Origin: Clostridium sp. E02 | GTDB lineage: Bacteria > Bacillota > Clostridia > Lachnospirales > Lachnospiraceae | Assembly: GCF_003833015.1 (NCBI RefSeq) | Contig: NZ_RJLQ01000011.1 | Span: forward strand, 82,560 to 146,559 | Length of the DNA: 64,000 nucleotides | Direction: 5' to 3' | Part shown: in pieces, positions 1 to 9,716 of the stretch | How the letters are laid out: each line of letters starts with the position of its first letter | How positions within the stretch are numbered: position 1 is the first letter of the stretch | The notes under the pieces: model-generated | Told to the model about the DNA's origin: nothing | Databases searched by the model: none | What the model saw: only the letters and a program-made list of their open reading frames with translations | Program-made: the position numbers and the translations under genes

Positions 1-2576
1 GTGCTTATTCTCCTAGACCGGTTCTTCGCTACTTGAGTTTAACAAAAGCAGCCAGAGACCGTTTTTTTCTGATCACACAAGGACAGAATATCGATTTTGA
101 GGATTATAAAGGTAGAAAGCAAAGGCTTCTTATTACAGCTGAGAATCCAGATTTGGAAGTTGCCATAAGAAGAAAAGGAGCTGCTGGAGTGTCGGTATCC
201 ATTGACAAGGGCATTCTGTTTTTTGAAGGGGTACATCATATTTATCTCACGGATAATCAGTGCCTGCATTGTTGTAATGAGGCTTATAGTGAGACACTGG
301 GAGTATTTCTCACACAAATGATGAATGGGTATGGAAGCAGCTATGAGACTGAAATCAGTAAAAAAGATATGCCTCTTTTCTACGAACGGGTGCTAAAGAA
401 AATAGCGGCTTTTTGCAACATTGACTCCGGGGATCTGGATTTAGATGGATACAAACCAGAAGAGCTAACGGCTCGGTTTGAATTTGATATCACAGATCCA
501 GATGAGATTATATTGCGGCCAACCCTAACTTATGGAGCGTATTCCTTTCCTCCAATTGCAGATGAGAACGTCCCACGTACTATATGCAGAGATGTTCCGG
601 GAGAATTCCGCATCAGTCAGTTGATTGCTAAGTATTTTAAGTATAGAGAATATGAATCAGATTGTCCAGTCATCAAAGAGGATGAAGGTGCGGTTTATCG
701 ACTGCTAACGGAAGGAATGCAGGAATTTATGGCACTGGGAGAGGTCTTTTATTCGGAAGCTTTCCAGAAACTAAAAGTTCTCCCTCCGCCAAGAATATCA
801 ATTGGAGTCAGAAGTACCGGTAACTGGCTGGAACTTGATGTGGATACAGAAGGATTGTCTGGATCGGATTTTTCTAAACTGTTAAAAGGATATAGACAGA
901 AGAAAAAATATTACAGATTAAAAAACGGAACATTTATTAATTTGAATCACCAAGGACTGATTGCCGTGGAAAATCTAATTCACAGCATGGGCATTGATGA
1001 AATAGACATTGAAAAGAAACAGTTTAGTCTGCCAAAATACAGGGCTGTTTACCTGGACGGATTATTGAAGGAAGAGAGTGGGGTCACATTCTATCGGGAC
1101 CAGATTTATAAGGCTATGGTTCGAGGAATGAAATCCATAGAGGACAGTGAATTCGAAATTCCAGAGTCTCTTCGTTCGGTTCTTAGGGGATATCAGAAAA
1201 CTGGATTCCGATGGCTGAAAACACTTGACCAATACGGATTTGGAGGAATTCTTGCAGACGATATGGGACTTGGTAAAACCATACAGGTGATTGCCCTCCT
1301 CCTTGATGAAGCAGAAAAAAAGAAAACCAGCACATCCTTGATTGTATGTCCAGCTTCTTTGGTTTATAACTGGGAGAATGAAGTTTTAATCTTTGCACCT
1401 TCCCTGAAGGTTAAAACGATTACGGGTACAGCTGCAGAAAGAGAAGAGCAGCTTAAAAATTCAGATCATGCAGATGTATTAATTACATCTTATGATTTAG
1501 TAAAACGGGATATTGACCGATATAAAAGTATAAGATTTCGTTTTGAGATCATTGACGAAGCCCAGTATATTAAAAATGCATCTACACAGAGTGCAAAGGC
1601 AGTAAAGACCATTCAGGCTGATTGTCGGTTTGCACTGACTGGTACTCCAATTGAAAATAGGCTATCCGAACTTTGGAGTATATTTGATTACCTGATGCCA
1701 GGCTTTTTATTTCCTTACAGGAAGTTTAAAAAGGAGTATGAACTTCCCATTGTTAAGGAAAAAGAGCCGACTGTACTTGCAAGCCTTCACCGGTTGATTG
1801 GCCCGTTTATTTTAAGAAGGTTGAAAAAGGATGTACTGAAAGAACTGCCGGATAAGATGGAAACTGTCCTTTACTCCGCTTTTGATAAAGAACAGAAAGA
1901 ATTGTATATGGCCAACGCGTTTCGATTAAAAGAAGAACTAGAACATATGGGAGAATCTCGTGGAAAGGAAACGATTCAGATTCTTGCTGAATTGACCAAA
2001 CTAAGGCAGATTTGCTGTGATCCTCACTTATGTTATAGCAATTATCTTGGACAATCCGCAAAACTGGAAACCTGCCTTGACCTAATTAAGAATGGAGTGG
2101 AGGGAGGACACAAAATTTTATTGTTCTCCCAGTTTACCTCTATGTTAAGTATTATAGGCGAGAGACTAAAAAAAGAGAAGATCCCTTATTACATGTTAAA
2201 TGGTGCTACACCGAAAGAAGAACGGCTTCATATGGTCCAGTCGTATAAAAATGATGACATCCCTCTCTTTTTGATCTCGTTAAAAGCGGGTGGTACTGGG
2301 CTGAATTTAACAGCTGCAGATATGGTCATTCATTTTGATCCATGGTGGAATGTTGCCGCTCAAAATCAGGCCACGGACCGTGCCTACAGAATTGGACAAG
2401 ATAAACAAGTAACCGTTTTTAAACTGATTACCAAAGGGACCATTGAAGATAATATATTAAAGCTGCAGGAGTCTAAAAAAGATTTGGCTGAACAGATTAT
2501 AACAGAGGGAACCATCTCCTTTAGTCACTTGACACGAGATGATTTGCTGGGACTTTTGGATGAACAAAATAGATAG
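1..2576 (+). CDS. SNF2-family DEAD/DEAH helicase (5' end outside window)
   Basis: ATP-dependent DNA translocase of the bacterial SNF2/RapA-like group. The reading frame is open back to the window edge with no stop, so the true start lies upstream; family members often carry an N-terminal SWIM zinc-finger region, which would fit the missing part. Counting from the codon at 33, the SNF2 ATPase core has Walker A (DDMGLGKT, about residues 407-414), the DEAQ box (about 507-510) and the C-terminal helicase domain from about 690, with the Q-x-x-D-R-A-x-R-I-G-Q motif near 790. A helix-rich, poorly conserved region precedes the core. A promoter for nrdD begins directly after the stop. The family assignment is firm; the cellular role (repair or transcription-linked remodelling) is unknown. 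Confidence 0.93.
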   Translation, partial: AYSPRPVLRYLSLTKAARDRFFLITQGQNIDFEDYKGRKQRLLITAENPDLEVAIRRKGAAGVSVSIDKGILFFEGVHHIYLTDNQCLHCCNEAYSETLGVFLTQMMNGYGSSYETEISKKDMPLFYERVLKKIAAFCNIDSGDLDLDGYKPEELTARFEFDITDPDEIILRPTLTYGAYSFPPIADENVPRTICRDVPGEFRISQLIAKYFKYREYESDCPVIKEDEGAVYRLLTEGMQEFMALGEVFYSEAFQKLKVLPPPRISIGVRSTGNWLELDVDTEGLSGSDFSKLLKGYRQKKKYYRLKNGTFINLNHQGLIAVENLIHSMGIDEIDIEKKQFSLPKYRAVYLDGLLKEESGVTFYRDQIYKAMVRGMKSIEDSEFEIPESLRSVLRGYQKTGFRWLKTLDQYGFGGILADDMGLGKTIQVIALLLDEAEKKKTSTSLIVCPASLVYNWENEVLIFAPSLKVKTITGTAAEREEQLKNSDHADVLITSYDLVKRDIDRYKSIRFRFEIIDEAQYIKNASTQSAKAVKTIQADCRFALTGTPIENRLSELWSIFDYLMPGFLFPYRKFKKEYELPIVKEKEPTVLASLHRLIGPFILRRLKKDVLKELPDKMETVLYSAFDKEQKELYMANAFRLKEELEHMGESRGKETIQILAELTKLRQICCDPHLCYSNYLGQSAKLETCLDLIKNGVEGGHKILLFSQFTSMLSIIGERLKKEKIPYYMLNGATPKEERLHMVQSYKNDDIPLFLISLKAGGTGLNLTAADMVIHFDPWWNVAAQNQATDRAYRIGQDKQVTVFKLITKGTIEDNILKLQESKKDLAEQIITEGTISFSHLTRDDLLGLLDEQNR

Positions 2577-2592
2577 GGTGTAAAAAATACTC

Positions 2593-2620
2593 TTTACATT
2601 TTCCGTGGGTGGTGTATAAT
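2593..2620 (+). promoter_or_regulatory. Sigma-A promoter of nrdDG
   Basis: TTTACA at 2593-2598 and TATAAT at 2615-2620 with a 16-bp spacer, followed within 10 bp by an NrdR-like palindrome. It lies about 70 bp before the nrdD start. Confidence 0.75.
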
Positions 2621-2627
2621 GATAAAA

Positions 2628-2643
2628 GCACTATATGTAGTGT
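2628..2643 (+). promoter_or_regulatory. NrdR box upstream of nrdD
   Basis: The 16-mer at 2628-2643 (core CTATATGTAG) matches the NrdR consensus ACACTATATATAGTGT at about 14 of 16 positions. A weaker second box at 2658-2673 matches about 11 of 16, centred 30 bp downstream; NrdR boxes usually come in pairs roughly three helical turns apart. Position just after the -10 is suited to repression by the ATP/dATP-sensing regulator NrdR. Based on the known consensus; the regulator gene is not in the window. Confidence 0.7.
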
Positions 2644-2690
2644 TTTTGTTATACGAGATACAAAATATAGAATAGGTTAAGGTGACAAGA

Positions 2691-4820
2691 ATGATTAAAG
2701 TTCAAAAACGTGACGGAAGAATTGTGGAGTATGACAGAGATAAGATCGTAAAAGCTATTTTAAAAGCCAATGCCGAAGTGGGATATTCTGAGCAGGTGGG
2801 CGAGGATATCATCAATGTCATACTCGATGAGGTAGAGGAACGCAAGGAAGACGTAATCAATGTGGAATCCATTCAGGATATGATTGAGAGTGGACTTGTT
2901 AACCATAATAAGTACGCCCTTTCCAAAAAGTATATCATATACCGTTACCAGAGAGCATTGCTTCGGAAAGCAAACACCACGGATGAGTCTATACTGAAAT
3001 TAATTAAGAACGAGAATAAAGAGCTTGCAGAAGAAAACTCTAATAAAAATACAATACTGGCTTCGACGCAGAGAGATTATATTGCTGGAGAGGTTTCCAG
3101 GGATTTAACAAAGAGAATGTTGATACCAGAACATATTTCACTTGCCCATGAATTGGGGGCAATCCATTTTCATGATGCAGATTACTTCGTACAGCCAATT
3201 TTTAACTGTTGTCTGATTAATATCGGAGATATGTTAGACAATGGCACGGTTATGAATGAAAAAATGATCGAAAGTCCAAAGAGTTTTCAAGTCGCATGTA
3301 CCGTTATGACACAGATCATTGCAGCGGTAGCCAGCAACCAGTACGGAGGTCAGTCAGTTGACATTCGCCATCTGGGAAAGTATTTAAGAAAAAGCAGTCA
3401 AAAGTTTTATAAACAGATCCAGGAAGAGTTCGAAAATGAAGTTTCAGATGCAGTGGTAAAAAAGATGGCTTCCATTCGTCTGCGTGACGAGTTGAAATCA
3501 GGAGTTCAGACCATTCAGTATCAGATCAACACACTGATGACGACCAATGGTCAAGCTCCGTTTGTTACGTTGTTTTTGTTTTTGGATGAACAGGATGAAT
3601 ATATTGAGGAAAATGCCTTGATTGTAGAAGAAATTTTACGTCAGAGACTGGAAGGAATTAAGAACGAGGCAGGTGTCTATGTGACTCCAGCATTTCCAAA
3701 GCTTATTTATGTGCTTGATGAGAACAACTGCTTAAAAGGCGGAAGATATGATTCGATTACAAAACTTGCAGTCAAATGTTCTTCGAAACGGATGTATCCG
3801 GATTATATTTCTGCCAAAAAGATGCGGGAAAATTACGAAGGAAATGTGTTTAGTTGTATGGGCTGCCGCAGTTTCTTATCCACATGGAAAGATGAGGAGG
3901 GGAATTACAAGTTTGAAGGAAGATTTAATCAGGGTGTTGTCAGTTTAAATCTGCCTCAGATCGGAATTCTTGCCAAAAAGGATGAAGAGACGTTCTGGAA
4001 GATTCTTGATGAGCGGTTAGAATTATGTTATGAGGCTTTGATTTGCAGACATAAGTCTCTGGAAGGAACTCTTTCAGATGTTAGCCCCATTCATTGGCAG
4101 TATGGTGCCATCGCCAGACTAAAAAAAGGAGAAACGATTGATCCTCTTCTTAAGAATGGGTATTCTACGATTTCACTTGGTTACATCGGTCTTTATGAAA
4201 CCACGAAACTGATGAAAGGAATCAGCCATACAAAACCAGAAGGAGAAGCGTTTGCACTTCGTATTATGAATCATATGAGTGAAGCGGTAGAACGTTGGAA
4301 AAAAGAGACTGGTCTTGGCTTTGGATTATATGGAACACCTGCAGAGTCTCTCTGTTATCGGTTTGCGAAAATAGACAGGGAACGTTTTGGCAACATTGAA
4401 GATGTTACAGACAAAGGCTATTACACAAATTCCTATCATGTGGATGTAAGGGAGAACATTGACGCTTTTAGTAAATTTAACTTTGAAAGCAAATTCCAGG
4501 AGATTTCTTCCGGTGGTGCGATCTCATACGTAGAAGTTCCTAATATGAAGCATAACTTAGAAGCGATGGAAGAAGTGGTAAAATTCATCTACGATAACAT
4601 TCAGTATGCAGAATTTAATACAAAGTCCGATTATTGTCAGGCGTGTGGATTTGACGGAGAGATCATTATAAACGATGATATGGAATGGGAATGTCCGCAG
4701 TGTCATAACAAGGATAAGAACCGGATGAATGTTACCAGAAGAACCTGTGGATACTTGGGTGAGAATTTCTGGAATACGGGAAAAACCAAAGAAATCAAGT
4801 CCAGAGTTCTTCATCTGTAG
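2691..4820 (+). CDS. nrdD: Anaerobic ribonucleoside-triphosphate reductase (class III)
   Basis: Glycyl-radical enzyme that reduces ribonucleoside triphosphates to deoxy forms under anaerobiosis. An N-terminal ATP-cone (about residues 1-90, starting IKVQKRDG) senses ATP/dATP. The catalytic barrel carries the cysteine motifs NCCLINIG and CMGCR. A C-terminal zinc ribbon (CQAC...CPQC) precedes the radical loop RRTCGYLG near residue 685, whose glycine is activated by NrdG. I chose ATG 2691 because AAGGTG lies 6 nt upstream; the GTG at 2682 lacks a suitable site. About 709 residues, normal for the family. nrdG follows after 11 bp, so the two are an operon. An NrdR box in the promoter predicts nucleotide-responsive control. 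Confidence 0.97.
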   Translation: MIKVQKRDGRIVEYDRDKIVKAILKANAEVGYSEQVGEDIINVILDEVEERKEDVINVESIQDMIESGLVNHNKYALSKKYIIYRYQRALLRKANTTDESILKLIKNENKELAEENSNKNTILASTQRDYIAGEVSRDLTKRMLIPEHISLAHELGAIHFHDADYFVQPIFNCCLINIGDMLDNGTVMNEKMIESPKSFQVACTVMTQIIAAVASNQYGGQSVDIRHLGKYLRKSSQKFYKQIQEEFENEVSDAVVKKMASIRLRDELKSGVQTIQYQINTLMTTNGQAPFVTLFLFLDEQDEYIEENALIVEEILRQRLEGIKNEAGVYVTPAFPKLIYVLDENNCLKGGRYDSITKLAVKCSSKRMYPDYISAKKMRENYEGNVFSCMGCRSFLSTWKDEEGNYKFEGRFNQGVVSLNLPQIGILAKKDEETFWKILDERLELCYEALICRHKSLEGTLSDVSPIHWQYGAIARLKKGETIDPLLKNGYSTISLGYIGLYETTKLMKGISHTKPEGEAFALRIMNHMSEAVERWKKETGLGFGLYGTPAESLCYRFAKIDRERFGNIEDVTDKGYYTNSYHVDVRENIDAFSKFNFESKFQEISSGGAISYVEVPNMKHNLEAMEEVVKFIYDNIQYAEFNTKSDYCQACGFDGEIIINDDMEWECPQCHNKDKNRMNVTRRTCGYLGENFWNTGKTKEIKSRVLHL

Positions 4821-4831
4821 GAGGTATCAGA

Positions 4832-5350
4832 ATGAATTATGCTACCATCAAACCAGCAGATGTTGCCAATGGTCCAGGGGTACGGGTTTCTTTGTTTGTC
4901 AGCGGTTGTACCCATTATTGTGATGAATGTTTTAACGCAGAAGCATGGGATTTTTGTTACGGAAAAGAATACACAGAGGAAACTGAAGATCAGATTCTTA
5001 CATATTTAGACCACAATTATATTTCTGGTTTGAGTCTGCTAGGAGGAGAACCTATGCATCCTAGAAATCAGAAGGGAATTCTTCCCCTGCTAAAAAGGGT
5101 GAAGGAACAATATCCGGATAAGACCATTTGGTGCTATACTGGATACGATTTTGAGGTGGAAATTCTTGGTACTATGTGGAATGAAATTCCGGAGACGAGA
5201 GAGATATTATCTTATATTGATGTTTTGATAGACGGAAAATTTGAGGTAGATAAAAAGGACTTAAACCTTCGGTTTAAAGGATCAACAAACCAGGAGATTA
5301 TAAAGGTTCCCCAATCCCTGAAAGCAGGGAAGACAATACTGTGGGAATGA
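4832..5350 (+). CDS. nrdG: Anaerobic ribonucleotide reductase activating protein
   Basis: Radical SAM activase that uses a 4Fe-4S cluster and S-adenosylmethionine to install the glycyl radical on NrdD. The cluster motif CTHYCDEC (C-x3-C-x2-C) lies near the N-terminus and a GGEP motif (LLGGEPMH) follows, both diagnostic. 172 residues, the usual small size. ATG is preceded by GAGGT in the nrdD stop region, so translation is likely coupled to nrdD. A hairpin follows the stop. Confidence 0.96.
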   Translation: MNYATIKPADVANGPGVRVSLFVSGCTHYCDECFNAEAWDFCYGKEYTEETEDQILTYLDHNYISGLSLLGGEPMHPRNQKGILPLLKRVKEQYPDKTIWCYTGYDFEVEILGTMWNEIPETREILSYIDVLIDGKFEVDKKDLNLRFKGSTNQEIIKVPQSLKAGKTILWE

Positions 5351-5355
5351 AAACA

Positions 5356-5393
5356 GGGAGTGCTGCAACCGAAATTCGGTCTGTAACACTCCC
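5356..5393. terminator. Hairpin between convergent nrdG and MATE gene
   Basis: Outer arms GGGAGTG (5356-5362) and CACTCCC (5387-5393), with an inner ACCGAA/TTCGGT stem. The T tracts are short (GTTTTC on the minus strand), so it may act as a weak bidirectional terminator. Confidence 0.5.
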
Positions 5394-5399
5394 CGTGTT

Positions 5400-6776
5400 C
5401 TATTCATAGAGACTAGCATTTTTTATTTCAATCAAACCGATGGTAAGGGAAAAGAGGCCAGTAGCGATGTTGCTTACAGCCATAACGATTCCCATACTAA
5501 TGAAACCGCAACTGGTATAATTTTGCAGTGCCCATAGGACAGGGATTCGAAATACAAAAACTCGGAAAAAATTAATGGTTAATGTAAGTTTTGTTTTGCC
5601 AAATCCATAAAGCAGTGCCATAACCGAAGCATTAATTCCAAGTGGAATGGCACCATAAGCTTCATAGTGATAAATGGTTGCGATCATGTTCCCAAACTGG
5701 GGATCGTTTCCAGCATAAAGATTTGTAATTTGCTTTAAAAAAATAAGAGAAAAGGACATAAGGGCTGCACCTATGATTATATTGATCAAGAGGATGCAGT
5801 AAAAAGCTTGTAAGGCTCGTTTTGGTTTGCCGGCTCCCATGTTTTGGCTGATGACTGCAGAGCCCCCTTCTTGAAAACCATTCTGTGGCATCGTTGTAAT
5901 TCCACCGATGTTGTTGGAAATCCCTAAGGCTCCTACAGTAAGTGCACCATAGATGGTACTCATGGAATTAATAATGACTTTTCCAAAAGAAAAAGCAGCT
6001 TTTTCTATCATGACAGGTATCGAAAGAAGGAGCATGGGTCTTGTTACAGATGGGGTCAATTGAATGCTTTTGAGGGAAAATCCAAATGCATTATCTTTTT
6101 GGTTTAGATTAATAATTGCAGCGATAAGAATCATGGATTGTGACAGAATGGTTGCAATTGAAATCATGTTAATTCCAGATTTCAGCCCGTAAACAAACAA
6201 TGCAGTCAAGGACAGCTTAAGGGAAATTACAAAAAAATTTAAATAAAGAATTCTTTTTGAATTTCCTCTTGCTCGTTCGATGGCTATGTATACGTTGTTA
6301 AAAAAACTGATGACCATACCTACAAGCTCCAGTCGGAAAAACTGGGTTCCTTCTGCAATGAATTTTTCAGGAGTTTTTGCCAGACGAAGAAATTGTGGTG
6401 CCTCAGGTATGAGAATTAGCAGGATAAATGCGCCTAATATCGCACACATAGCGAATAAAGTGCTCACTCGTTTTTTTACCAGCTCAAAATCTCCAGCTCC
6501 ATAAGCCTCACTGATCTTTAGGCTGGACCCGATTGCAAGGCCTCCCCCTAGAGCAGATAGCATAAGACTTATTTGGGACAAATAGGCAACAGCGGAAACG
6601 GAATTTGCACTTATATAAGCAGCCATTATGGCATCAAATATTTTGAAAAGCTGGTTTAAACTTTGGTACAGGGCCAGAGGCGTTCCTACATACAAAACGA
6701 CTTTCCATATTGCACCATTTAAAGCAAAATCTCGGAATGCTTTATCCTGACCGGATAAATTAGCTTTGGTTGACAT
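5400..6776 (-). CDS. MATE-family efflux transporter
   Basis: Polytopic membrane exporter of the MATE group (drug or metabolite out, Na+ or H+ in). 458 residues with about twelve hydrophobic segments arranged as two similar halves, typical for the family. The second half carries the QNMGAGKP motif, matching the conserved Q-N-x-G-A-x-x of MATE proteins. A strong AAAGGAG site stands 8-10 nt before the ATG. It is transcribed alone, divergent from the YoaK-like gene. It is not a close paralogue of the second MATE gene 1.4 kb away. The substrate cannot be told from sequence. Confidence 0.9.
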   Translation of the reverse strand: MSTKANLSGQDKAFRDFALNGAIWKVVLYVGTPLALYQSLNQLFKIFDAIMAAYISANSVSAVAYLSQISLMLSALGGGLAIGSSLKISEAYGAGDFELVKKRVSTLFAMCAILGAFILLILIPEAPQFLRLAKTPEKFIAEGTQFFRLELVGMVISFFNNVYIAIERARGNSKRILYLNFFVISLKLSLTALFVYGLKSGINMISIATILSQSMILIAAIINLNQKDNAFGFSLKSIQLTPSVTRPMLLLSIPVMIEKAAFSFGKVIINSMSTIYGALTVGALGISNNIGGITTMPQNGFQEGGSAVISQNMGAGKPKRALQAFYCILLINIIIGAALMSFSLIFLKQITNLYAGNDPQFGNMIATIYHYEAYGAIPLGINASVMALLYGFGKTKLTLTINFFRVFVFRIPVLWALQNYTSCGFISMGIVMAVSNIATGLFSLTIGLIEIKNASLYE

Positions 6777-6954
6777 CGTATATCTCCTTTATTAAATATA
6801 AATTCTAATGTATGAATAAGCATAAAGCAAATAAGGATGAAAATCTACCAATAATATGATTGATTTTGGAAATACTACAGATTATTTGTGATTTATCTCT
6901 CTGGTATCCTTTTCAATCGGCTTGATTTATGTTATATTATTTCTCTGAAAGGCG

Positions 6955-7659
6955 GTGATTTTAATTATACCAAAGAATACTCAAGGGCAGATGTCTGAAG
7001 CAATGGTTACTGTGTTCTTTCTGACACTATCGGGGGGACTTCAAGATGCATATACCTATTATTATCGAGGAGGAGTATATGCCAATGCTCAGACAGGTAA
7101 TATCATTATGTTGACTCATAATCTAATGAACCAAAACTGGCGGAATGCCTTACGCTATTTCCTGCCGGTACTTGCGTTTGGTGCTGGTATTTTTATTTCG
7201 GAAAAGATTAGGGAGATTTATAAGGAACATCAATGGATTCACTGGCGGCAGATTGTGGTGATGATTGAAATCATTTTGTTGTTTCTGGTAGGATTTATGC
7301 CGGTTTCTTTTCAAATCGAGGCCAATTCATTGGTATCATTTGTTTGTGCTATGCAGGTAGAAGCATTCCGGAAAGTGAAGGGAAGTGCCTTTGCCAGTAC
7401 GATGTGCATAGGTAATTTAAGGAGTGCGACAGAAATGCTCTACCGTTTTTTCCATACAAAGGATGTATCATTTCTAGAAAAAAGCATGCGTTATTATGGT
7501 GTCATTACTATATTCGCTATGGGAGCAGCGGTAGGAAGTTTTTTGACTCCTTATCTAAAAGAAAAAACCATATGGGTTTCTTGTACACTTTTGATGGTCG
7601 TTTTTTGCATTATGTTTATTCAGGCATGTGAGGAAAAAGTGTGTGAGGATCAAAAATGA
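6955..7659 (+). CDS. YoaK/DUF1275-family membrane protein
   Basis: Integral membrane protein with about six hydrophobic segments over 234 residues. The signature region GGLQDAYTY...GGVYANAQTGN (about residues 26-50) is the hallmark of DUF1275 (YoaK), a family of unknown transport-like function. The start is uncertain. The GTG at 6955 has AAAGG only 2 nt upstream, and an internal ATG at 6991 also fits homologue N-termini, so the first dozen residues may not be translated. A single gene between a divergent MATE gene and the PPC protein. Confidence 0.85.
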   Translation: MILIIPKNTQGQMSEAMVTVFFLTLSGGLQDAYTYYYRGGVYANAQTGNIIMLTHNLMNQNWRNALRYFLPVLAFGAGIFISEKIREIYKEHQWIHWRQIVVMIEIILLFLVGFMPVSFQIEANSLVSFVCAMQVEAFRKVKGSAFASTMCIGNLRSATEMLYRFFHTKDVSFLEKSMRYYGVITIFAMGAAVGSFLTPYLKEKTIWVSCTLLMVVFCIMFIQACEEKVCEDQK

Positions 7660-7703
7660 TGGAAACTGTAACGATAAGATAAAGTTAAAACAGGAGGATT
7701 GAA

Positions 7704-8135
7704 ATGGAATATAGAAAATTTGATCATACTTTTGTGGTACGTCTTGATCCGGGGGAGGAGATTCTTACATGTTTAAACAAACTTTGTAAGGATGAAGCAA
7801 TCACATTGGCTTCCATAACGGGTCTTGGAGCGGTTGGCACAGCGCAGTTGGGGGTGTTTGATACTGAAAACAAACAATACTACAGTAGGGAATACGAAGG
7901 ACTTTATGAGATTGCTTCCCTGACGGGCAGCATTACGAGAAAAGACGAAGCTCCTTACCTTCATCTGCATATGGTGATTGGGAATCCCCGCACGGGTGAG
8001 TGCTACGGTGGACATTTGGGACAAGCTGTAATTAGCGCCACTGGAGAACTGATTGTAACAGAGATCCAGGGGAAGGTAAAACGAAGAGAAGATAAGACCA
8101 TAGGTTTGAATTTATTCCAATTTGATGAGCAATGA
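7704..8135 (+). CDS. PPC-domain (DUF296) DNA-binding-like protein
   Basis: Small single-domain protein of 143 residues belonging to the PPC/DUF296 family, whose members form trimers and are annotated as DNA-binding because plant relatives carry AT-hooks. Visible features are the ITGLGAVG turn (about residues 33-40), the HLHMVIG strand with paired histidines (about 89-95) that can hold a metal, and the GGHL motif shortly after. No AT-hook is present. AGGAGG lies 7 nt before the ATG. It is 75 bp from the following MATE gene and may be co-transcribed. Biological role unknown. Confidence 0.85.
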   Translation: MEYRKFDHTFVVRLDPGEEILTCLNKLCKDEAITLASITGLGAVGTAQLGVFDTENKQYYSREYEGLYEIASLTGSITRKDEAPYLHLHMVIGNPRTGECYGGHLGQAVISATGELIVTEIQGKVKRREDKTIGLNLFQFDEQ

Positions 8136-8210
8136 TAGCAGCACGACTCATTGGTTTCAAATGGAACAACGATGACCAGCTTGGAAAACAGTTGGAAAGG
8201 TAGTAAGAAA

Positions 8211-9578
8211 ATGGCAGAAACTAAAAACGATTTTTCCAAGGGCAGTGTAATTGGAAATATATTAAAACTCGCACTTCCCATGACATTGGCTCAGCTCATC
8301 AATGTGCTTTACAACATTATTGACCGAATTTACATAGGGAGAATACCAGAACACGCTACATTGGCACTTACTGGTATTGGTTTATGTTTGCCGATCATAT
8401 CTATGGTAATTGCATTTGCTAATTTATTTGGAATGGGAGGCGCACCTTTATGTTCGATTGAAAGAGGACGGGGCAATGACGGGGAAGCAGAAAAAATCAT
8501 GGGGAATTCTTTTGTTCTTTTGTTGCTTTTCGGTCTTTTACTTACTGCGCTTGGACTAATATTTAAAAGGCCCATGCTCTATTTATTTGGTGCCAGTGAT
8601 ATGACGTATCCATATGCAAACCAGTATATCAGTATCTATTTATTGGGTAGTGTTTTTGTTATGATTGGTCTTGGTATGAACAGCTTTATCAATTCTCAGG
8701 GGTTTGGTACCATAGGAATGATGACTGTTTTGCTGGGTGCAATTTTTAATATTATTTTAGATCCTGTATTTATTTTTATGTTGGGTATGGGGGTACAGGG
8801 GGCAGCGCTTGCCACGATCCTCTCACAGTTTTTTTCAGCACTCTGGATTGTTCGGTTTTTAACCGGTAAAAAAGCCATACTGAGGTTGAAAATTTCCTGC
8901 TTTCGGTTGCAGACAGAGCGGGTGAAACGCATTGTGGCACTTGGAATGTCTGGGTTTACTATGGCAATCACAAATAGTTTGGTTCAGATTATGTATAATT
9001 CATCCTTGCAGCATTACGGAGGAGATTTGTATGTTGGAATTATGACTGTGATTAATTCGGTCAGGGAAGTGATTTCTATGCCGGTAAGTGGAATTACCAA
9101 CAGTTGCCAGCCGGTTATTGGCTTTAATTATGGAGCAGGTGAATATAAACGTGTAAAAAAAGCGATTAAGTTTGTTTCAATCGTAGCAATCTTATACACC
9201 ACGGCGATGTGGGGATTGGTACACGGATTTCCGGAATTTTTTATCAGAATCTTCAATAAAGAACCAGAACTAATCCGGGCAGGCGTTCCATCCCTTCGGA
9301 TTTACTACTTCGGATTCTTTTTTATGTCTCTTCAGTTTGCCGGACAGTCTATATTTGTAGGACTTGGAAAAGCCAAAAGGGCTGTGTTCTTTTCGATATT
9401 CCGTAAAGTTGTTATTGTAATTCCCTTGATTCTCTTTATTCCGCAAATATTGGGCAATGGTACGGCTGGGGTATTGATGGCTGAACCAGTCTCTAATCTA
9501 GTTGGCGGAAGTGCCTGCTTTATAACCATGTTGGTCACGGTATGGCCTGAACTGAGTGAAAAGAGGAAAGAGAAATAA
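8211..9578 (+). CDS. MATE-family efflux transporter (MepA-like)
   Basis: Second MATE exporter, 455 residues from the chosen ATG. N-terminal LPMTLAQLINVLYNIIDRIY and the FNYGAGEY motif near the middle are typical of the MepA-like branch. About twelve membrane segments. The frame is open to a TTG at 8151, but the ATG at 8211 has GGAAAGGTAG 7-10 nt upstream and gives the usual N-terminus, so the longer form is unlikely. Follows the PPC gene by 75 bp. Substrate unknown. Confidence 0.9.
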   Translation: MAETKNDFSKGSVIGNILKLALPMTLAQLINVLYNIIDRIYIGRIPEHATLALTGIGLCLPIISMVIAFANLFGMGGAPLCSIERGRGNDGEAEKIMGNSFVLLLLFGLLLTALGLIFKRPMLYLFGASDMTYPYANQYISIYLLGSVFVMIGLGMNSFINSQGFGTIGMMTVLLGAIFNIILDPVFIFMLGMGVQGAALATILSQFFSALWIVRFLTGKKAILRLKISCFRLQTERVKRIVALGMSGFTMAITNSLVQIMYNSSLQHYGGDLYVGIMTVINSVREVISMPVSGITNSCQPVIGFNYGAGEYKRVKKAIKFVSIVAILYTTAMWGLVHGFPEFFIRIFNKEPELIRAGVPSLRIYYFGFFFMSLQFAGQSIFVGLGKAKRAVFFSIFRKVVIVIPLILFIPQILGNGTAGVLMAEPVSNLVGGSACFITMLVTVWPELSEKRKEK

Positions 9579-9631
9579 CCAGAGGTTATGGTTCGGATTT
9601 CGAATAGGTAGGTGAATTGGATGAAAAATTC

Positions 9632-9660
9632 TTGACAGTTGGTGTATTTTGGAAGATAAT
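9632..9660 (+). promoter_or_regulatory. Sigma-A promoter of ilvE
   Basis: TTGACA at 9632-9637 and GATAAT at 9655-9660 with an exact 17-bp spacer, about 57 bp before the start of the aminotransferase gene. Confidence 0.8.
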
Positions 9661-9716
9661 GATAAACAAATTAAAAAACTGACAGTTATGGCGGTATGGG
9701 AAAGGAAGAGGATAGA

